From the NCBI RefSeq assembly GCF_964656455.1, contig NC_135721.1:46135530-46199529 (forward strand): a stretch of DNA of 64,000 nucleotides, written 5' to 3'. Under the pieces are notes generated by a model. That model ran no database searches and had not been told where the DNA came from. It worked only from the letters and a program-made list of their open reading frames with translations. Position 1 is the first letter of the stretch, and every line of letters begins with the position of its first letter. The DNA is from Halichoerus grypus. Its lineage: Eukaryota > Chordata > Mammalia > Carnivora > Phocidae. Shown here in pieces: positions 1-11,874 of this stretch. The position numbers and the translations under genes were made by a program.

Positions 1-1537
1 AAGCCCCTGAGTTGCTCCCCTCTCACTGTCCCCACCCTCCCACCCACTGCTTCCCCCCTGCTAAGACAATTTTAAACTAGACGTATGTTCTTTGTCTTAC
101 ATTTTCTAGTTCTTTTTCTTTTATTTAACAGAGGTATAGAGAGGACAAACCTGGCAGCCAGACCACCCTAGTACTTTCAGGTTTTGCATCCATAAGCAGA
201 TACCTATTCCTTGCATTTGCCCCCTTTTGGTGGTGGGGCTTATTGCTGGCATACTTGCTTGGTATTTGTTCCTACTTATTTCTGCATTTGGGGCATCCCA
301 AGTTCTGTGATTTTCTTTATGCCAATTACCTGATTTTCATTCTTGGCTGAGTGATACTGAAAAAGTCAAAGAGTCTTCCATAAAGTGCGAATTACAATAA
401 AGCTTGTTTTACAGTTTTGTTTTATCAGTCACTAAGATTATGCTTTGCAAAATGCTAAACAAATAGTTATTTTTAGAATGTCAGCATATCTTAGTATACT
501 CTCCTCTGGTACCAGACACAGCCACCGAGCTATTATCAATAAATTACCAACAAGACTTCAACACAGCTTGGAAGTTTCACCTGAATAACTTCCAAATTAT
601 AAAACACTAAGAATGTAAAAAAAGGGAGAAAATGAAAATATTGAATGAAACCACAGAATCATTCAACTTGAGATATAAATCTGTACCTCATATAAAAATG
701 AATCACTTCAATTTCAGGGCTCTGGTCTGCATTAATGTCCAGCTTGGTAGAGAATGAACATGGCACAATTCCAGATATTATCAATATATACCAGAGACAC
801 AATTTCTTGACTTTTAAATAAAATAGGAAACAAGATCATGGCTTTGTTCAAGCTCCTAATGAATCTAACCGTAACCCCACGACAGAAGTTAGAAAAGAGG
901 ATGGGGGAACCCAGAACTGAAGACAAAATTGTGAAAGGCCTCTGGGGAACTGGAAGCTGGTCGGGTCGTTGTGAAGGAAGAAAATGGGGACCCAAGGTGG
1001 AGGGGGGCCAGGAGCCAAATGAGAGACTAGGCTGTGGAAGAGCTTTCTGGTGTGTTTGACTCTCTCTTTATGCAAGCTGGGTGGATCTTTGCTTTCCTGG
1101 AGGGCATCGAGGGCAAGTGGACATAAAGAGGAGGTGGCAGCATCGACGAATGCAGTCCAGCTAGGGAGAAAGAACAGGTGGCCAGCTTGGTCCTGCCTCC
1201 CCCAAGCCCAACCCCAGGAACCACATACCGTCAACCTTGGGAAGGAGCATTTGGAAAATTGGAGCACAGGTACTGCTGGTTCTCTGATGGGCAAGGCCAC
1301 CTGTCAGAAGTGGAGTTGAGACCCAATGGGAGTACCAGTTCTTGGACCTGAATTCTTGTCCCAAAGATGCTTTTAAACTCACTTTGACAGGCGTAGTGTA
1401 GGACTGTAGCTTCCACTCTTTCTCCAGAAATAAAGCCAAGAGGGCTGACACCCCAAGAGAATAATAAATCACAGGGGAAAATGACAAGACATTTGTGAGT
1501 TCAAGATCTAGGGAAGACTTTATCAAAAAAAGAAAAA
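1..1537. other. Unassigned sequence, no gene seen
   Basis: The first 830 bases are AT-rich with no repeat I can name. From about 840 to 1420 the sequence is noticeably richer in G and C, and reading frames of up to 150 codons stay open on both strands at once. None resembles a known protein or shows a domain, and frames open on both strands point to base composition rather than coding. It could be an old LTR or other unrecognised repeat. Confidence 0.5.
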
Positions 1538-1732
1538 GGGGGGCACGTGGGTGGCCCAGTAGGTTAAGCGACTGACTCTTGGTTTCTGCTCAGGTCGTGA
1601 TCTCGGGGGCATAAAATCAAGCCCGAATCTGGCTCTGTGCTCAGCACGGACGGAGTCTGCTTGAGTTTCTCTCTCCCTCTCCCTCTGCCCAACCCCCAAA
1701 TAAATAAATAAGTCTTTAAAAGAAAAAAAAAG
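1538..1732 (+). repeat. CAN-SINE, older subtype
   Basis: A tRNA-derived carnivore SINE in plus orientation. It has a GGGCACGTGGGTGGCCCAG head, a body with the older GACTCTTGGTTTCTGCTCAGG variant, a CTCTCCCTCTCCCTCTG pyrimidine stretch, an AAATAAATAAATAAG tail and an A-run. The many differences from the young subtype suggest an older insertion. Flanking A-rich sequence hides the duplication ends, so both edges are approximate. Confidence 0.88.
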
Positions 1733-3316
1733 AGGAAGTAAGTAATAATGAATCATGAAAATTTTGAACTTAAGCACAGAATATATATTTTTACAGATAA
1801 GGCATAAAATTGCGTAGCAGACACATAAGCTGTATAATAAGAAGAACCGTTTGGAGATACTGGTATAAGTAATATAAAATATGACATAGAGAAATTAAGC
1901 TAGAATAAAGAAAAAAATTAGTAACTGGAGGATAAGGTCAAGAAATACTTTTAAAAAGGTATACATAAAGATAGAAAGAATGGCAAAATAAGGGATAAGT
2001 CTAGAGATAAGGATTATAAAAATTGAAGTGTCATTAGCCATAGGATATATATATATATCAGAACAGAAAAAAGTAAATAGGAAGAAAGAAATATTTGAAA
2101 GAATGGTTTAAAAAGTCTTCAGTTTAAAAGATGAAAATTGCATATGTAGTATTAAACAGAAAGGTAAAAGCCCACACTTGTATCTATTGTTATAATAATT
2201 GAGATAATCTAGTACAGAAGACATTTTAAAAGCTTCTAGAGAGAAATATGCAGATAGCTTACAAAAGTACAAGTATCAGATTAAAACCAGATTTCTCAGT
2301 GGCTACACTGCATGCCAGACGGTAACGGAATAATATTTATGTGTTGATGGAAAAGAAATTTGAACATATATTTTTATCCAGTAAGGCTATAATTTAAATG
2401 TGAGGGCAAAATATTATTCTCAGGCGTATAAGACTTCATAAAATTGACTATGCAAAATTTTCTCTGAAAACACTCTTGGAGGAAGTATTCAAACAAATAT
2501 AAATGGATTCAGGAAGAAACAAGATTTAGGAGATAACACTGAATAAGTAGGTCAACAAAGCTTTATAGTGGTCTAAATAAACGGTGTCCCCAAATTAAGA
2601 AAAGAGCAGAAAAGGTAGAGTTGGTAAGGTTGGGGGTTTAGCAGATAGAAAGCAGAGAGAAGAAGAAAATGGGTATTGACGTCCTTAAGAAAAAGATGGG
2701 AAGAAATACACATAAGTATGCAAAAGCTATACATGTGTGTGAGTCACCAAGAGAAAAATCAAATGAACAAACTTTCAAACCAGAGAAAGAAAATTTGAAT
2801 TATTTAATGCAGTTTGGAAAGAAGACTGAACACATAGTAACTAGAGAGTCCAAAATATATACGTGATAGAGAAAACCTGATATACAAAAGCAGAAGCAAG
2901 TCCTAATGTAATAGTAATTATAATAAATGTAAAAGGGCTAGACTACAAAATAAGAAGATAAAGCCTCTCTGATTGTATAAACCATACACAGGTCAGCCAA
3001 GACAGCAATTTCAATATTAGGAAAAATATAATTTTAAGTAATAAACATAAAAAGAGAAAATAAGGGGAGTGCTATACTAGTAAAAGGAGTGACAGGAAAG
3101 AGGTTATGAAAAAAATCTGAATGTATGTAAACCTAGCAATAAAATTATAAATAAATCAATCTGTTAGAATTAAGAGATTTTAATATCTCTCAGTACTTGG
3201 AAGCTCATATACCAAAAATATAAAAATTGAGCAAACTGTATAAGATACAAAAGCAAGAGGGAACATTTTCAAAAACTGAATCTGCTCAGGGTCACAAAAT
3301 ATACCACATATAGTCT

Positions 3317-3325
3317 ACACACACA

Positions 3326-3362
<37 letters not shown>
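3317..3362. repeat. (AC)n microsatellite
   Basis: About 23 AC units with a single T interruption. It sits inside the old L1 and is probably length-variable between individuals. Confidence 0.95.
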
Positions 3363-3364
<2 letters not shown>

Positions 3365-3745
3365 TACTATAATGCAATAATATTAGAAATCAACAAATGT
3401 AAAGGAAATATATTACAGCTACAAAATTTCACACATTGAAAAATTCTATTAAATAATTCCTCACTGAAGACGAAATATTTATTGAAATAATGAATAAATG
3501 AAGTAATTTAAATTAACAAATGTGGCCTACAGCTAAGGCTTTGAGGAAAATATATGTGCAATTTAAGAAGCTATGAGACGAGCAAAAAAGTAAATGCAAA
3601 GAAACAAGGAGGATAGAAATAATAAAGAATGACCAATAAGGGTAAGAGCAGAAATCAAGATTCACTTGGAATCTTTGCTATCTAAAGTCAGGAGCAGAAC
3701 AGATTTGCCCAGTAAGGAGAATTTTCATTAATCAACTCTAAAAGT

Positions 3746-3944
3746 GGGCGCCTGGTGGCTCAGTTGGTTAAGCGACTGCCTTCGGCTCAGGTCATGATCC
3801 TGGAGTCCAGGGATCGAGTCCCACATCAGGCTCCCTGCTCAGCAGGGAGTCTGCTTCTCCCTCTGACCCTCCCCCCTCTCATGTGTTCTCTCTCTCTCTC
3901 TCTCATTCTCTCTCTCAAATAAATAAATAAAATCTTTAAAAAAA
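3746..3944 (+). repeat. Young CAN-SINE with perfect TSD
   Basis: A full-length tRNA-derived SINE: head, GGCTCAGTTGGTTAAGCGAC A-box region, GGGATCGAGTCCC B-box region, (TC)n tract, AAATAAATAAATAAAATC tail and A-run. A perfect 15-base target-site duplication, ATCAACTCTAAAAGT, stands at 3731-3745 and 3945-3959. Intact duplications and little divergence mark it as one of the youngest insertions here. Confidence 0.97.
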
Positions 3945-4520
3945 ATCAACTCTAAAAGTACCTAATAAGACACAAAGCACATATTACATCACTGTGTAGG
4001 TTTTATCTATGAATAGAAAATCCATCTATGTAAATCATCCTGTTAATGGGCTAAAGGAGAAGAATGGCATGATCATTTTAATCGACACAGTAAAAGTATT
4101 TGATAAGGTTCTATCCTAATCTCTGATATAAAACACTAAAAAATGAGGAGTAAAAGGGGGCATCCTTATTTTGAAAAACCAAAAGCCTAACCCTGACTGA
4201 TAGTAGCAAAACTTTTGATGCATTACCTCAGGATGAGAAATAGGGAATTCCCTGCAATCACGATGTGTAGTAGGGAGCTGAAGAAAGCTTAGATGTCGCT
4301 TATTAGGGGGAAAAGGATAATAGAAATTCTGTCTTGGGAAAAGATGGAATTCTAGAAAGCAAGTCAAAAGTAAAGAAGTAAACTTTATACTGCACCATGA
4401 GTAAGTTTTAAGAAGAGTAGCAAGTTTAAAGTCAGCAACTGACAAAGACCTATAGCACAACACTACTAATATGAATTCGGAAAACCCACAAATATAAGAA
4501 TATCCTTTTCAAAAATGCAT

Positions 4521-4947
4521 GCATCACTTCGAATATATTTTAAATACGGTGGGTTTGTTGACTATAGAGCCAGAGTCCAGTCAAGCAAATGGAATCCATG
4601 TCAGGTAGTTTAGCATAGGAAATATAACTCAGAGAACTGGTAGCATAATTGTCAGAGGCAAGCACTGAAAACTGGAGAAAATGTAATAATTGCAGAAACT
4701 ACTGCACATTAGGATGGAGGTGCAGAGCCAAGGATGGAGGTGCAGAGCCAAAGAGCCAGGCCACATAGGGCAGCTGGAACCTTAGAAAAAAAGGCATTCA
4801 GAGGTATTCTCATGGAGCCTGTGGAGATGGCAACTGGAAATGTGAAGGGGGTCCCCCCAGCGGTGCCGGAACAGATCAGCTCTGTAATTTGCAGGGCTTA
4901 GTGCAAAATGGAAATGCATGACCTCTTGTTTAAAATATAAGAATTCC
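4521..4947. other. Unassigned, with a 20-bp perfect tandem duplication
   Basis: No gene is seen. AGGATGGAGGTGCAGAGCCA occurs twice back to back at 4711-4730 and 4731-4750. The right part (about 4850-4947) reads into 5209 onward once the SINE is removed and looks like one old repeat, which I cannot name. Confidence 0.6.
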
Positions 4948-5195
4948 GGGGCGCCTGGGTGGCTCAGTTGGTTAAGCAACTGCCTTCGGCTCAGGTCATG
5001 ATCCTGGAGTCCCGGGATCGAGTCCCACATCGGACTCCCTGCTCAGTGGGGAGTCTGCTTCTCCCTCTGATCCTCCCCTTCTCATGCTCTCTGTCTCCCA
5101 TTCTCTCTCTCAGATAAATAAATAAAAAAAATCTTTAAAAAAAAAAAAATATAAAAAAAATAAAAAATAAAAAAAATAAAAAAATATATATATAT
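4948..5195 (+). repeat. Young CAN-SINE with expanded A-rich tail
   Basis: A full-length young-subtype SINE inserted in an older sequence. The 13-base duplication ATATAAGAATTCC lies at 4935-4947 and 5196-5208. The tail from about 5123 is unusually long: A-runs broken by T and TA units, ending in a (TA)n tract that merges with the duplication. Confidence 0.95.
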
Positions 5196-5208
5196 ATATA
5201 AGAATTCC

Positions 5209-6059
5209 AAGATGGTGGCAGCAGAGCATTAAACCAGGTGTGGGGTCCTTCCGTGTACAAGGCCCATAGAACTGGCCCCAGCTGGGCATCTGGGGAGGCA
5301 GGGAACATGGTGGGAACTAAAATCAGGCAAGGGCCGCTGCCCAGCAAAATCTGGGGTCGCTGCCAACACTGCCGAGAGCAGAGAGACAGGAGTACAATCA
5401 CCCGGCTTTTCCCTCCCCTCCTTTCTTGTGTTCTTCCCTCAACGCTTCTCATGGACCCAGCCTCACTGGACGCGAGCTGGTAAGGGAGCCTGGACATGTA
5501 TTTCACATGGGGTGAGTTCCTCGTGTTAGAAAGCAAACCAGGGAGGGGAAGGGCACTGGATCTGAGACTCATCTAGGGCCTTTACAGAAGAGGGAAACAA
5601 AGGACCTAGGAAACGGAGGCTGAAATAATAATAAAATGAGGGATAAGTCCTATGCAGACCAAGGCTACCAGTGCACCGTTTGAACTAAGCAACTGCGTGT
5701 GTCTGAGATAAACGATGACAAAACAATAACGTTATTAAAAATAATAAAAATAACACTAATGGGGTGAAAACTCGTATCATAAAAATTTTCAAACCAGCCA
5801 ATCTTCTGTAATGCTCACTTAATTGTTTTAAATTTGGTCTGCGGGAGCTCAGAGAACCAATTGCTCTGAATTTTGATAAATCCATAGTATGTCCATGGGA
5901 CCATGTCGTTTCTATTAGCTAAAGACTAGATCCAAGTTGAATGTAAAATAGCAGTGACTTAGATGAGACAATTTGCTCGACACTTTAAAATTGTTAATCG
6001 TTTCTCCAAGTCAAGAAATGGTCAGGACCCAGATTATTCAATATGCTAAAGAGACAAAG
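5209..6059. other. Unassigned sequence, upper part probably an old repeat
   Basis: 5209-5560 is moderately GC-rich and continues the sequence left of the SINE. Phrases such as AAGATGGTGGCAGCAGAGC fit an old interspersed repeat whose name I do not recall. Nothing recognisable follows to 6059. The reading frames here overlap on both strands and look like no protein. Confidence 0.4.
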
Positions 6060-6285
6060 GGAATGATAGAAGAGAAACACATATCCAGGGCTCAGTATGT
6101 GTCGGTGGTCAGCTTTGCGTGGGTGGGCCCATCTAATATCTCAACAACGGCATGTGGGAAGTACTAAGGAGTAGCTCATTTTATAGATGAACTGCTCAAT
6201 GAACAGAATTGTTAAAAGCTTGCCCATATCACATTACTAACAAGTGGCAGAGTTAGAATTTGAACTCACTCATCTTCCAGCTAAA
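6060..6285 (-). repeat. MIR fragment
   Basis: The antisense MIR pattern is visible: TTTTATAGATGAACTG, then GCTTGCCCATATCACATTAC, then AAGTGGCAGAGTTAGAATTTG. This is the reverse of the conserved MIR core. It is highly diverged, so the left edge is approximate. Confidence 0.7.
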
Positions 6286-8029
6286 ATAAATTAGAGAGGT
6301 AATAAATTGATCAATAGATAGGTGGCCTTTGCCTTCTAAATTCTAGCGCTCATCTTCTCTTTAAGAAAACTGGTTTGGTGACACAGCAAAGGATCTAAGA
6401 AGTAGTCTTCTTCCCTCTTGGCATAGAAGGAGTCAGGACTGATGGGCAGGAAGATTCTTATCTCTGTCAGTCTCCATCCTTGCTTGGTCCTGTGTGATTT
6501 TCCAAAAGCAGGGATGCCTCAACCATAGTAGAGGGTTGCTCCAAATATGACCTACCAGAGTCCACAGGAGATAATGGGATTTGAGATAAATCAAAGAGAG
6601 AAACCAAAGAATGAGTTGCTTACGTCATGTCCGGATATATAAGTCCTTTATTTCTTTTACTGAAAATATGATACCCCACCTATCTTTATAGCCTGGGACT
6701 CCATTTTATCTTTCTATCTATGAGATGGACTGCTCCTTTAAAATACCTTGGAGGTGGGCACCAGTTCCTCCCTCTGGTTGATTGAAATGTGATATGTAAT
6801 CAAAGCTATTAAAATATTAAAAGTTCCATTATTGTGTATTGATCAGGATGAAAAAACAGTGGCTAGTAAGGTTAAAGGCAATTTAAAAAAAAAAAAAAGA
6901 AAAGAAACTATCCAACTTTCTGGCCTTTGTCAATGAGCACCTGGTTGTCTATACTCATTACACATAGAATTTGTTAAAAGTTTATATTCATATTGTTATA
7001 AAAGTGCTCTGTTGATTGACTTGCTCAGTAATTATAGGTTGAGCTTTCCAGTAAATCCCAAACTTACTTGGTTCTGCTTTGGATTATTTTGAGTAGGAAG
7101 GAAACAGCCCATAAACAAAGAATCATTCTGGAAAGAAACACAAGAATTGATGGCATCAGTGCTACATCAATATTTCAGGAAAAATCTGCTTTGTCCTCCT
7201 CCATTATTTTAGGATCTGCTCCTCTTGCTTCGCTAAATGGCAGTAATTCAGCCTTTGAATTTCTTGAGGAAAATAAAGTTTGAATGTCAGGATCAAGACC
7301 AGTGATTAGGAAGAGGTGAGGCCAAGGTGAAGCATCCTTAATCCTCTAAAACAAATCCTTATAAAATAAAAAAGTAACATAGAATTCTGAAAGGACTGTG
7401 CTGTGTGGGGAGGTTTTAAGTTGTCAAGGTGATGTAAAATAGAAAAAGTGCAGTGATATTCTCCAATCCCCTTGCTTGTCAATAGCATGTATCACAACTG
7501 AAATGACAGAGGTGACATTTGCAGGAAGACAGTGTGGGCAAGTCTCTTAGGAGGCTACTCAGCTGGGCACACATGACAAAGGATGAAGGCGGTGGAAAGA
7601 CCCAGGAGAAAATGAGCAGGGAGTAAAGAAGTGCCTGGTTCATCACTACTGGTTATAATCCCACTTCTTAGCTCAGAAGGTGTCTCCCCCCACCCCCACA
7701 GGTCCTTACAAACATCACTGCTCATTTGGCATCAATTAATTAACATTAGATTTACTAAAGTATTATTTGCATGCATAGTATTTTCACAGGGGAAAAAAAA
7801 GGGCAAGCTAAAAGCCTAACAAAGAAGCAAGTTTAAGTTTCTCAGGGAAGCAGGTTCCAATGACTTTTCCTTTCCACCTGTGGATGGCTTTTCCTTTCAC
7901 CCACACCATCACCTTTGCCGAGGGTAGTGACCAGTGCTCCCGAGGGAGATTCCTCACAGCAATGTTTCTTTTTGCTCAGACACCCTACCTTTCAAGTATT
8001 TTTTTCTTGTCGGCAAAATTATATATTTA
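6286..8029. other. Unassigned sequence, nothing recognised
   Basis: AT-rich sequence with a 14-base A-run at about 6885-6898. There is no gene or clear repeat. The short reading frames show no domain. Confidence 0.5.
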
Positions 8030-8400
8030 ATAATTTAAACGTTATACATGCTCACTATTGAGAATTCGTCCAATCCCATTAAGTCACAGAGGTTTCTCTT
8101 TTCATAATCAAGTTGCCTAGAAATACTATTCTTAACGTTAGATATGCTTTCTCAAGTTTACACACACACGCACAAGCACATGCGCACACACAGATGTATC
8201 GACAAATTGGAGTATCTCGCGCTATATTAAATGCGGTACTCTACATTCTTTACTTCTTATTATACTGCAAATATTTTCTCACACCACGACATATTTCTTG
8301 AAAACACCATTGATTGCTGCTACTTAATATATCATCATGCAGATGTACCACAATCTACTTAGCTATTGCCCCAATACTGGACATTCATTTTTCCCTGAGG
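8030..8400 (-). repeat. Ancient L1 3' relic (L1ME-like)
   Basis: Resembles the antisense 3' region of old mammalian L1 (ACGTTATACATGCTCACTATTG, later TTCTCACACCACGACATATTTC, then TGCAGATGTACCACAATCTA). An imperfect CA tract lies at about 8160-8192. A similar relic occurs at 62130. Divergence is high and the edges are loose. Confidence 0.5.
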
Positions 8401-9117
8401 TCATGTGTCTACTTTGTGATTTAGGATTGCAAGGACCTTTTCTCTAGTACATAATTTTCTCTCTAATATGGGTGAGTTGTTTTCCAATTTTACATTCACA
8501 GAAGTAACTAAGGAGCCTGACTTCAGGCAAAAATCTCTTGTGTAATTTTTCAGGCCTGACCACAGGCAATGATAAGGTTTTGCCTGGCGGATCTCACTGC
8601 GGAAAGCTGCTCTCCCCACACCGAACTTGGGACAGAGCCAGTGTATTAACATCTTCTGGACTCAGTTAAGAACTCAGTACCCAGCCCCCACAGTCCACTC
8701 TGACTCCTTTCCCACTCCCTCCCCACTCCCCTTCTTCTCCTTCCATGGACTCTTGCCCTGGGTCTACAAAACACAAAACAGGAGGCTTTTGTTTAGTGCA
8801 TCTGGGCCGTGGGATCATTTCCTATGCCTACAATGCATGTCACCTGACCCTTGACAAGTGTAGTTCCATCAGGAAAATGAAACACAAGGGAGCTGGTGCC
8901 TACTTTTGCCTATCACAGTAAGTGAAGAAAGGCTTGATTGTTACGGTCAGTTTGGCTCATTGTCCTAACCGACCACCTCCTCTCCTGGCAGCTCAACATT
9001 GATAAAGGGTTCTTTTCTCCATCTTTCAGATTTACAGTTGAACACCATCTCTAATTTTTTTTTTTGTTTCCAAAGGAATAGAAGAAAAAACAAAAAGTTA
9101 AAAATGAAATAGAAATC
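8401..9117. other. Unassigned sequence
   Basis: No recognisable gene or repeat, apart from a T-run at about 9055-9065 and A-rich text before the SINE. Confidence 0.5.
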
Positions 9118-9131
9118 AAAAATGAAAATGA

Positions 9132-9357
9132 GGGGCGCCTGGGTGGCTCGGTCGGTTAAGAGGTTTAGTGTCTGCCTTCGGCTCAGGTCATGATCTCAGG
9201 GTCCTGAGATTGAGCCCCGCACTGGGCTCCCTGCTCAGGGGGGAGTCTGCTTCTCCCTCTCTTTCTCCCTCTGCCTACCTCTCCCTCTGCCTGCCGCTCC
9301 CCCTGCTTGTGCTCTTGCGTGCTCTCTCTCTGTCAAATAAATAAATAAAATCTTTAA
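9132..9357 (+). repeat. CAN-SINE with small insertion near the A-box
   Basis: A plus-strand CAN-SINE with the perfect 14-base duplication AAAAATGAAAATGA at 9118-9131 and 9358-9371. After CGGTTAAG it has an extra AGGTTTAG-type stretch before TCTGCCTTCGGC. This looks like a short duplication of the GGTTAAG motif inside the tRNA-derived promoter. The pyrimidine-rich region is also longer than in the other copies. Confidence 0.96.
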
Positions 9358-9469
9358 AAAAATGAAAATGAATAAATTAAAAATGAAAGAGGCTAGAATA
9401 ATGAGATTCATATTTGTGGGGCAATTTCTCATTTTGAAGAGCGTCTAGGCATTTTTAATCTACATTTCA

Positions 9470-9565
9470 CATTCAATTGGTATTTACTTCCTCATGAAGT
9501 CATTATAAACATTTTATAAAGAAGGTATTATCTACCCATTTCACAGATAGAAAAAGTCAGATGCC
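9470..9565 (-). repeat. MIR fragment
   Basis: Short antisense MIR-like text: TGGTATTTACTTCCTCATG, TTTTATAAAGAAGGTATTATC, CCCATTTCACAGATAG. Diverged. Confidence 0.5.
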
Positions 9566-11249
9566 AAATCAAAATAACAACCTCTTGAAAATATTCAACT
9601 TTCTTTCTGCAGCAATAAATCTGAGTAAATTTCCTCTTGGCATGCAGTGAAATATTTTAGAATAGAGAGACTTTATACTTCTGATTCTATTTAAAGACAA
9701 TTTGTGTAAACAAATACTGAAGATCAACATGCATCTACTTTGAGTTCATGGCACCAAGTAAAACATCATTTTTCTTCATGTTTCCTCAGAAATAGGTTTT
9801 TGCCCTTGGGGAGACAAGCTTTCCAGGGGAAGCAAAAATAAAAATCCTGATTTTCGTTTTTGCAGTGTGTTCCCTCCTCTGGTCAGAAGTGATTCTCAGG
9901 AGAACTTTATTCCTCACAGGAAATAAAGCATATTTAATTCCCATCAGTTTGAACTCAAAAACTCGGACAGATGGAAAGAACAGTGCAGAACACTGTAAGA
10001 AATGTACCTGCTTCCTGATCCTTTATGCTTTTACCATTTTCAATCATTCACCCTGGGGAAAATGAAATGTCCATACTAAGATGTAACTTTATTATGTTAA
10101 GAGAAAAAGTGCAAACATAAGATAGGATCCTCTCCCTTTAGAAGATACTCATAAAGAGGCAAAACAAAACTTGAAGGTGTGGGTTTTGGAGAGGCCACTG
10201 AGAGGAAATGTAAAGTGGATGCGGGCATGTTTACTAGTCTGCGGTTCTAACAAATGTTCATCTGGCTGCTTCATCTTTACTCCTATTCTTCTATTTTAGA
10301 GATTTATATTTGATGGAATCTCAGCAAAATGACATAGAAAATGATTTTTGTAACTATTGCTGAAGAAAATCACTGGAGGTACATAAATTAGGCCTATGCC
10401 CCATACTTCCTTAATTAATTCCGTACGTTTCTCTGCTTGTCAGCCGTGCTGAGAATGTACGTGCCTTGAGTATGAGTTAGATATTTCAGGATCTTGCTAG
10501 ACTAATTAATGTATCTATTCTTCAAATATGTTTGGGAGACAGTGTTAGCTATGTATTGAGCCAGCTTCTAGGATTCATCTGACAATGAGTAAGAAAAAAC
10601 AAACAAAGAAAACTGGACCTCCAGGAACTGGGCCAAGGATGTCAAATCGGGCATTAGAGCAAATGGAAAGACTCTGAGAAATGAAAGGCACAGTGTTTGA
10701 TAAAGTGCTGCGGAAACATGGGGATAGAGACGGAAACCCCGTGAGTCGCACCAGGTTTTTCTACCTGTCAGATTAGCTCGCTGTAGATTAAAAAAGACAA
10801 GGGTATGAAATAAGAAAAACCGTCCTCGAGATCTTTCTCAACAAGTAAACACTTCAAGGCCCTTTATTAAGTCTGTATCTGATGGCCAGAGATAAAAAAT
10901 ACGTTTATATTTGCAGCAAGTAATATCAAACTGCTTTTAACTGTAATATCAAGACTAACTTTGTTGTCGGCACTTACAAATGCCTTGGTTGATGAGAGTG
11001 CTTTTGGAGTTTTTCGGGTGCATTTGCATTTCACACATTTTATGTTTCCCAGGAAGGACTGCTGCCCAGTCAAAATGATACATGTTGATATTTGCATTGA
11101 TGAATCCTATATATGATCTCGATTCCAGAATAGTTTCTAGAGGAGTTTAATTTATAAACATTCACCCCATAGTCCAATCTGCTTACCATTATTTTTAAAA
11201 CACCAAGCAGTTTACACTGTGGATGCATTCCAAACTTACAAACAAATAG
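9566..11249. other. Unassigned, no gene seen
   Basis: AT-rich single-copy-looking DNA. About 10540-10620 (CTATGTATTGAGCCAGCTTCTAGG region) resembles a common old mammalian repeat that I cannot name. No exon or RNA gene is recognised. Confidence 0.45.
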
Positions 11250-11874
11250 GCCTGTAAAGACAGTGCGGCCGGTTTCCTGACGGCCCGCAAATGCCTCTGT
11301 CTGCTTCTCCGACTTTCTGCCCCTCCCCTGCAGGGCGCCGTTGCACCAACCGAACCTCGTCTTGCTGCAGTGTTGTGCGCACATCGGAAGGATCTCCCAA
11401 TTAGACCCAGGTTTTGCCTTGAAGGACATGCTTCGCTTTTTAAAGCTTTGGTGGTCGTTCCCATCCTTCACTTGCAAGGTGTAAAACATTAAGGGATCAT
11501 CTTAGTTATACCGTCTTGTTGAAGCAGTAAACAGCTGCGGAGGCTGATTTAAAACAGAAGACAAGCTAACACACTGTAATCTCTGAGATCGATTCATTTG
11601 GGTTATTCCCTTAATCTGAACAAATTATGAGCTAAAACAATAAAACTTGAAGATGAGAATAAAATGAAATAAGGGGAAAATGAAATAATAGAAATGGCAC
11701 CAAGTACTATTTCTTGTAATCCTCACACAAAACCCCACAGTAGAAGAGTCTCATAGACTGGGTGTTTTCTTCTCAGTCACAAATATTAGTGACACCTCCA
11801 TGGGCCTTGGTTATGCTGGGCTTCCATTGTTTGTTACTTGGCTTATTTTTATGGGGAAAATGACAAGGATTCTT
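11250..11874. other. Single-copy sequence with CpG-retaining core
   Basis: Between 11265 and 11387 about eleven CpG dinucleotides remain in roughly 120 bases, with GCGGCCGG, GGGCGCCG and CCCCTCCCC motifs. The surroundings are almost devoid of CpG. No repeat is recognised. A minus-strand frame is open across 11070-11489 but matches no protein I know. A small regulatory element is one reading; an old GC-rich repeat is another. Confidence 0.4.

Larger units (their letters stand above)
1780..4520 (+). repeat. Decayed ancient L1 (L1M/HAL1-like), split by a SINE
   Basis: A long, heavily mutated plus-strand LINE-1 relic. Segments near 2230-2500 resemble older L1/HAL1 text (kept stretches such as AATGTGAGGGCAAAATATTA and CTCTTGGAGGAAGTATTC). 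Segments near 2930-3660 and 3960-4130 resemble ORF2 (for example TAAATCATCCTGTTAATGGG and the downstream TTTGATAAGG). No frame is intact. A CA microsatellite at 3317-3362 and a young CAN-SINE at 3746-3944 lie inside. It may be more than one element; subfamily and edges are uncertain. Confidence 0.65.

Noticed and set aside
848..1300. 150-codon minus-strand open frame
   Set aside because: The opposite strand is open as well, no domain or known family is seen and there is no splice or start context. GC-richer composition explains it.
3317..3362. Regularly spaced repeat that could be mistaken for an array
   Set aside because: It is a simple AC microsatellite. There are no repeat-spacer units, and CRISPR is not expected in a mammal.
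3746..3800. tRNA-like head with A- and B-box
   Set aside because: It is the promoter part of a CAN-SINE, as in the other copies, not a functional tRNA gene.
5135..5572. 145-codon minus-strand open frame
   Set aside because: It runs from the SINE tail into an old repeat; the C-terminal Phe/Ile run is just the A-rich SINE tail.
11070..11489. 139-codon minus-strand frame over the CpG patch
   Set aside because: No recognised protein and a second frame is open in the same place. The CpG patch is better treated as possibly regulatory.
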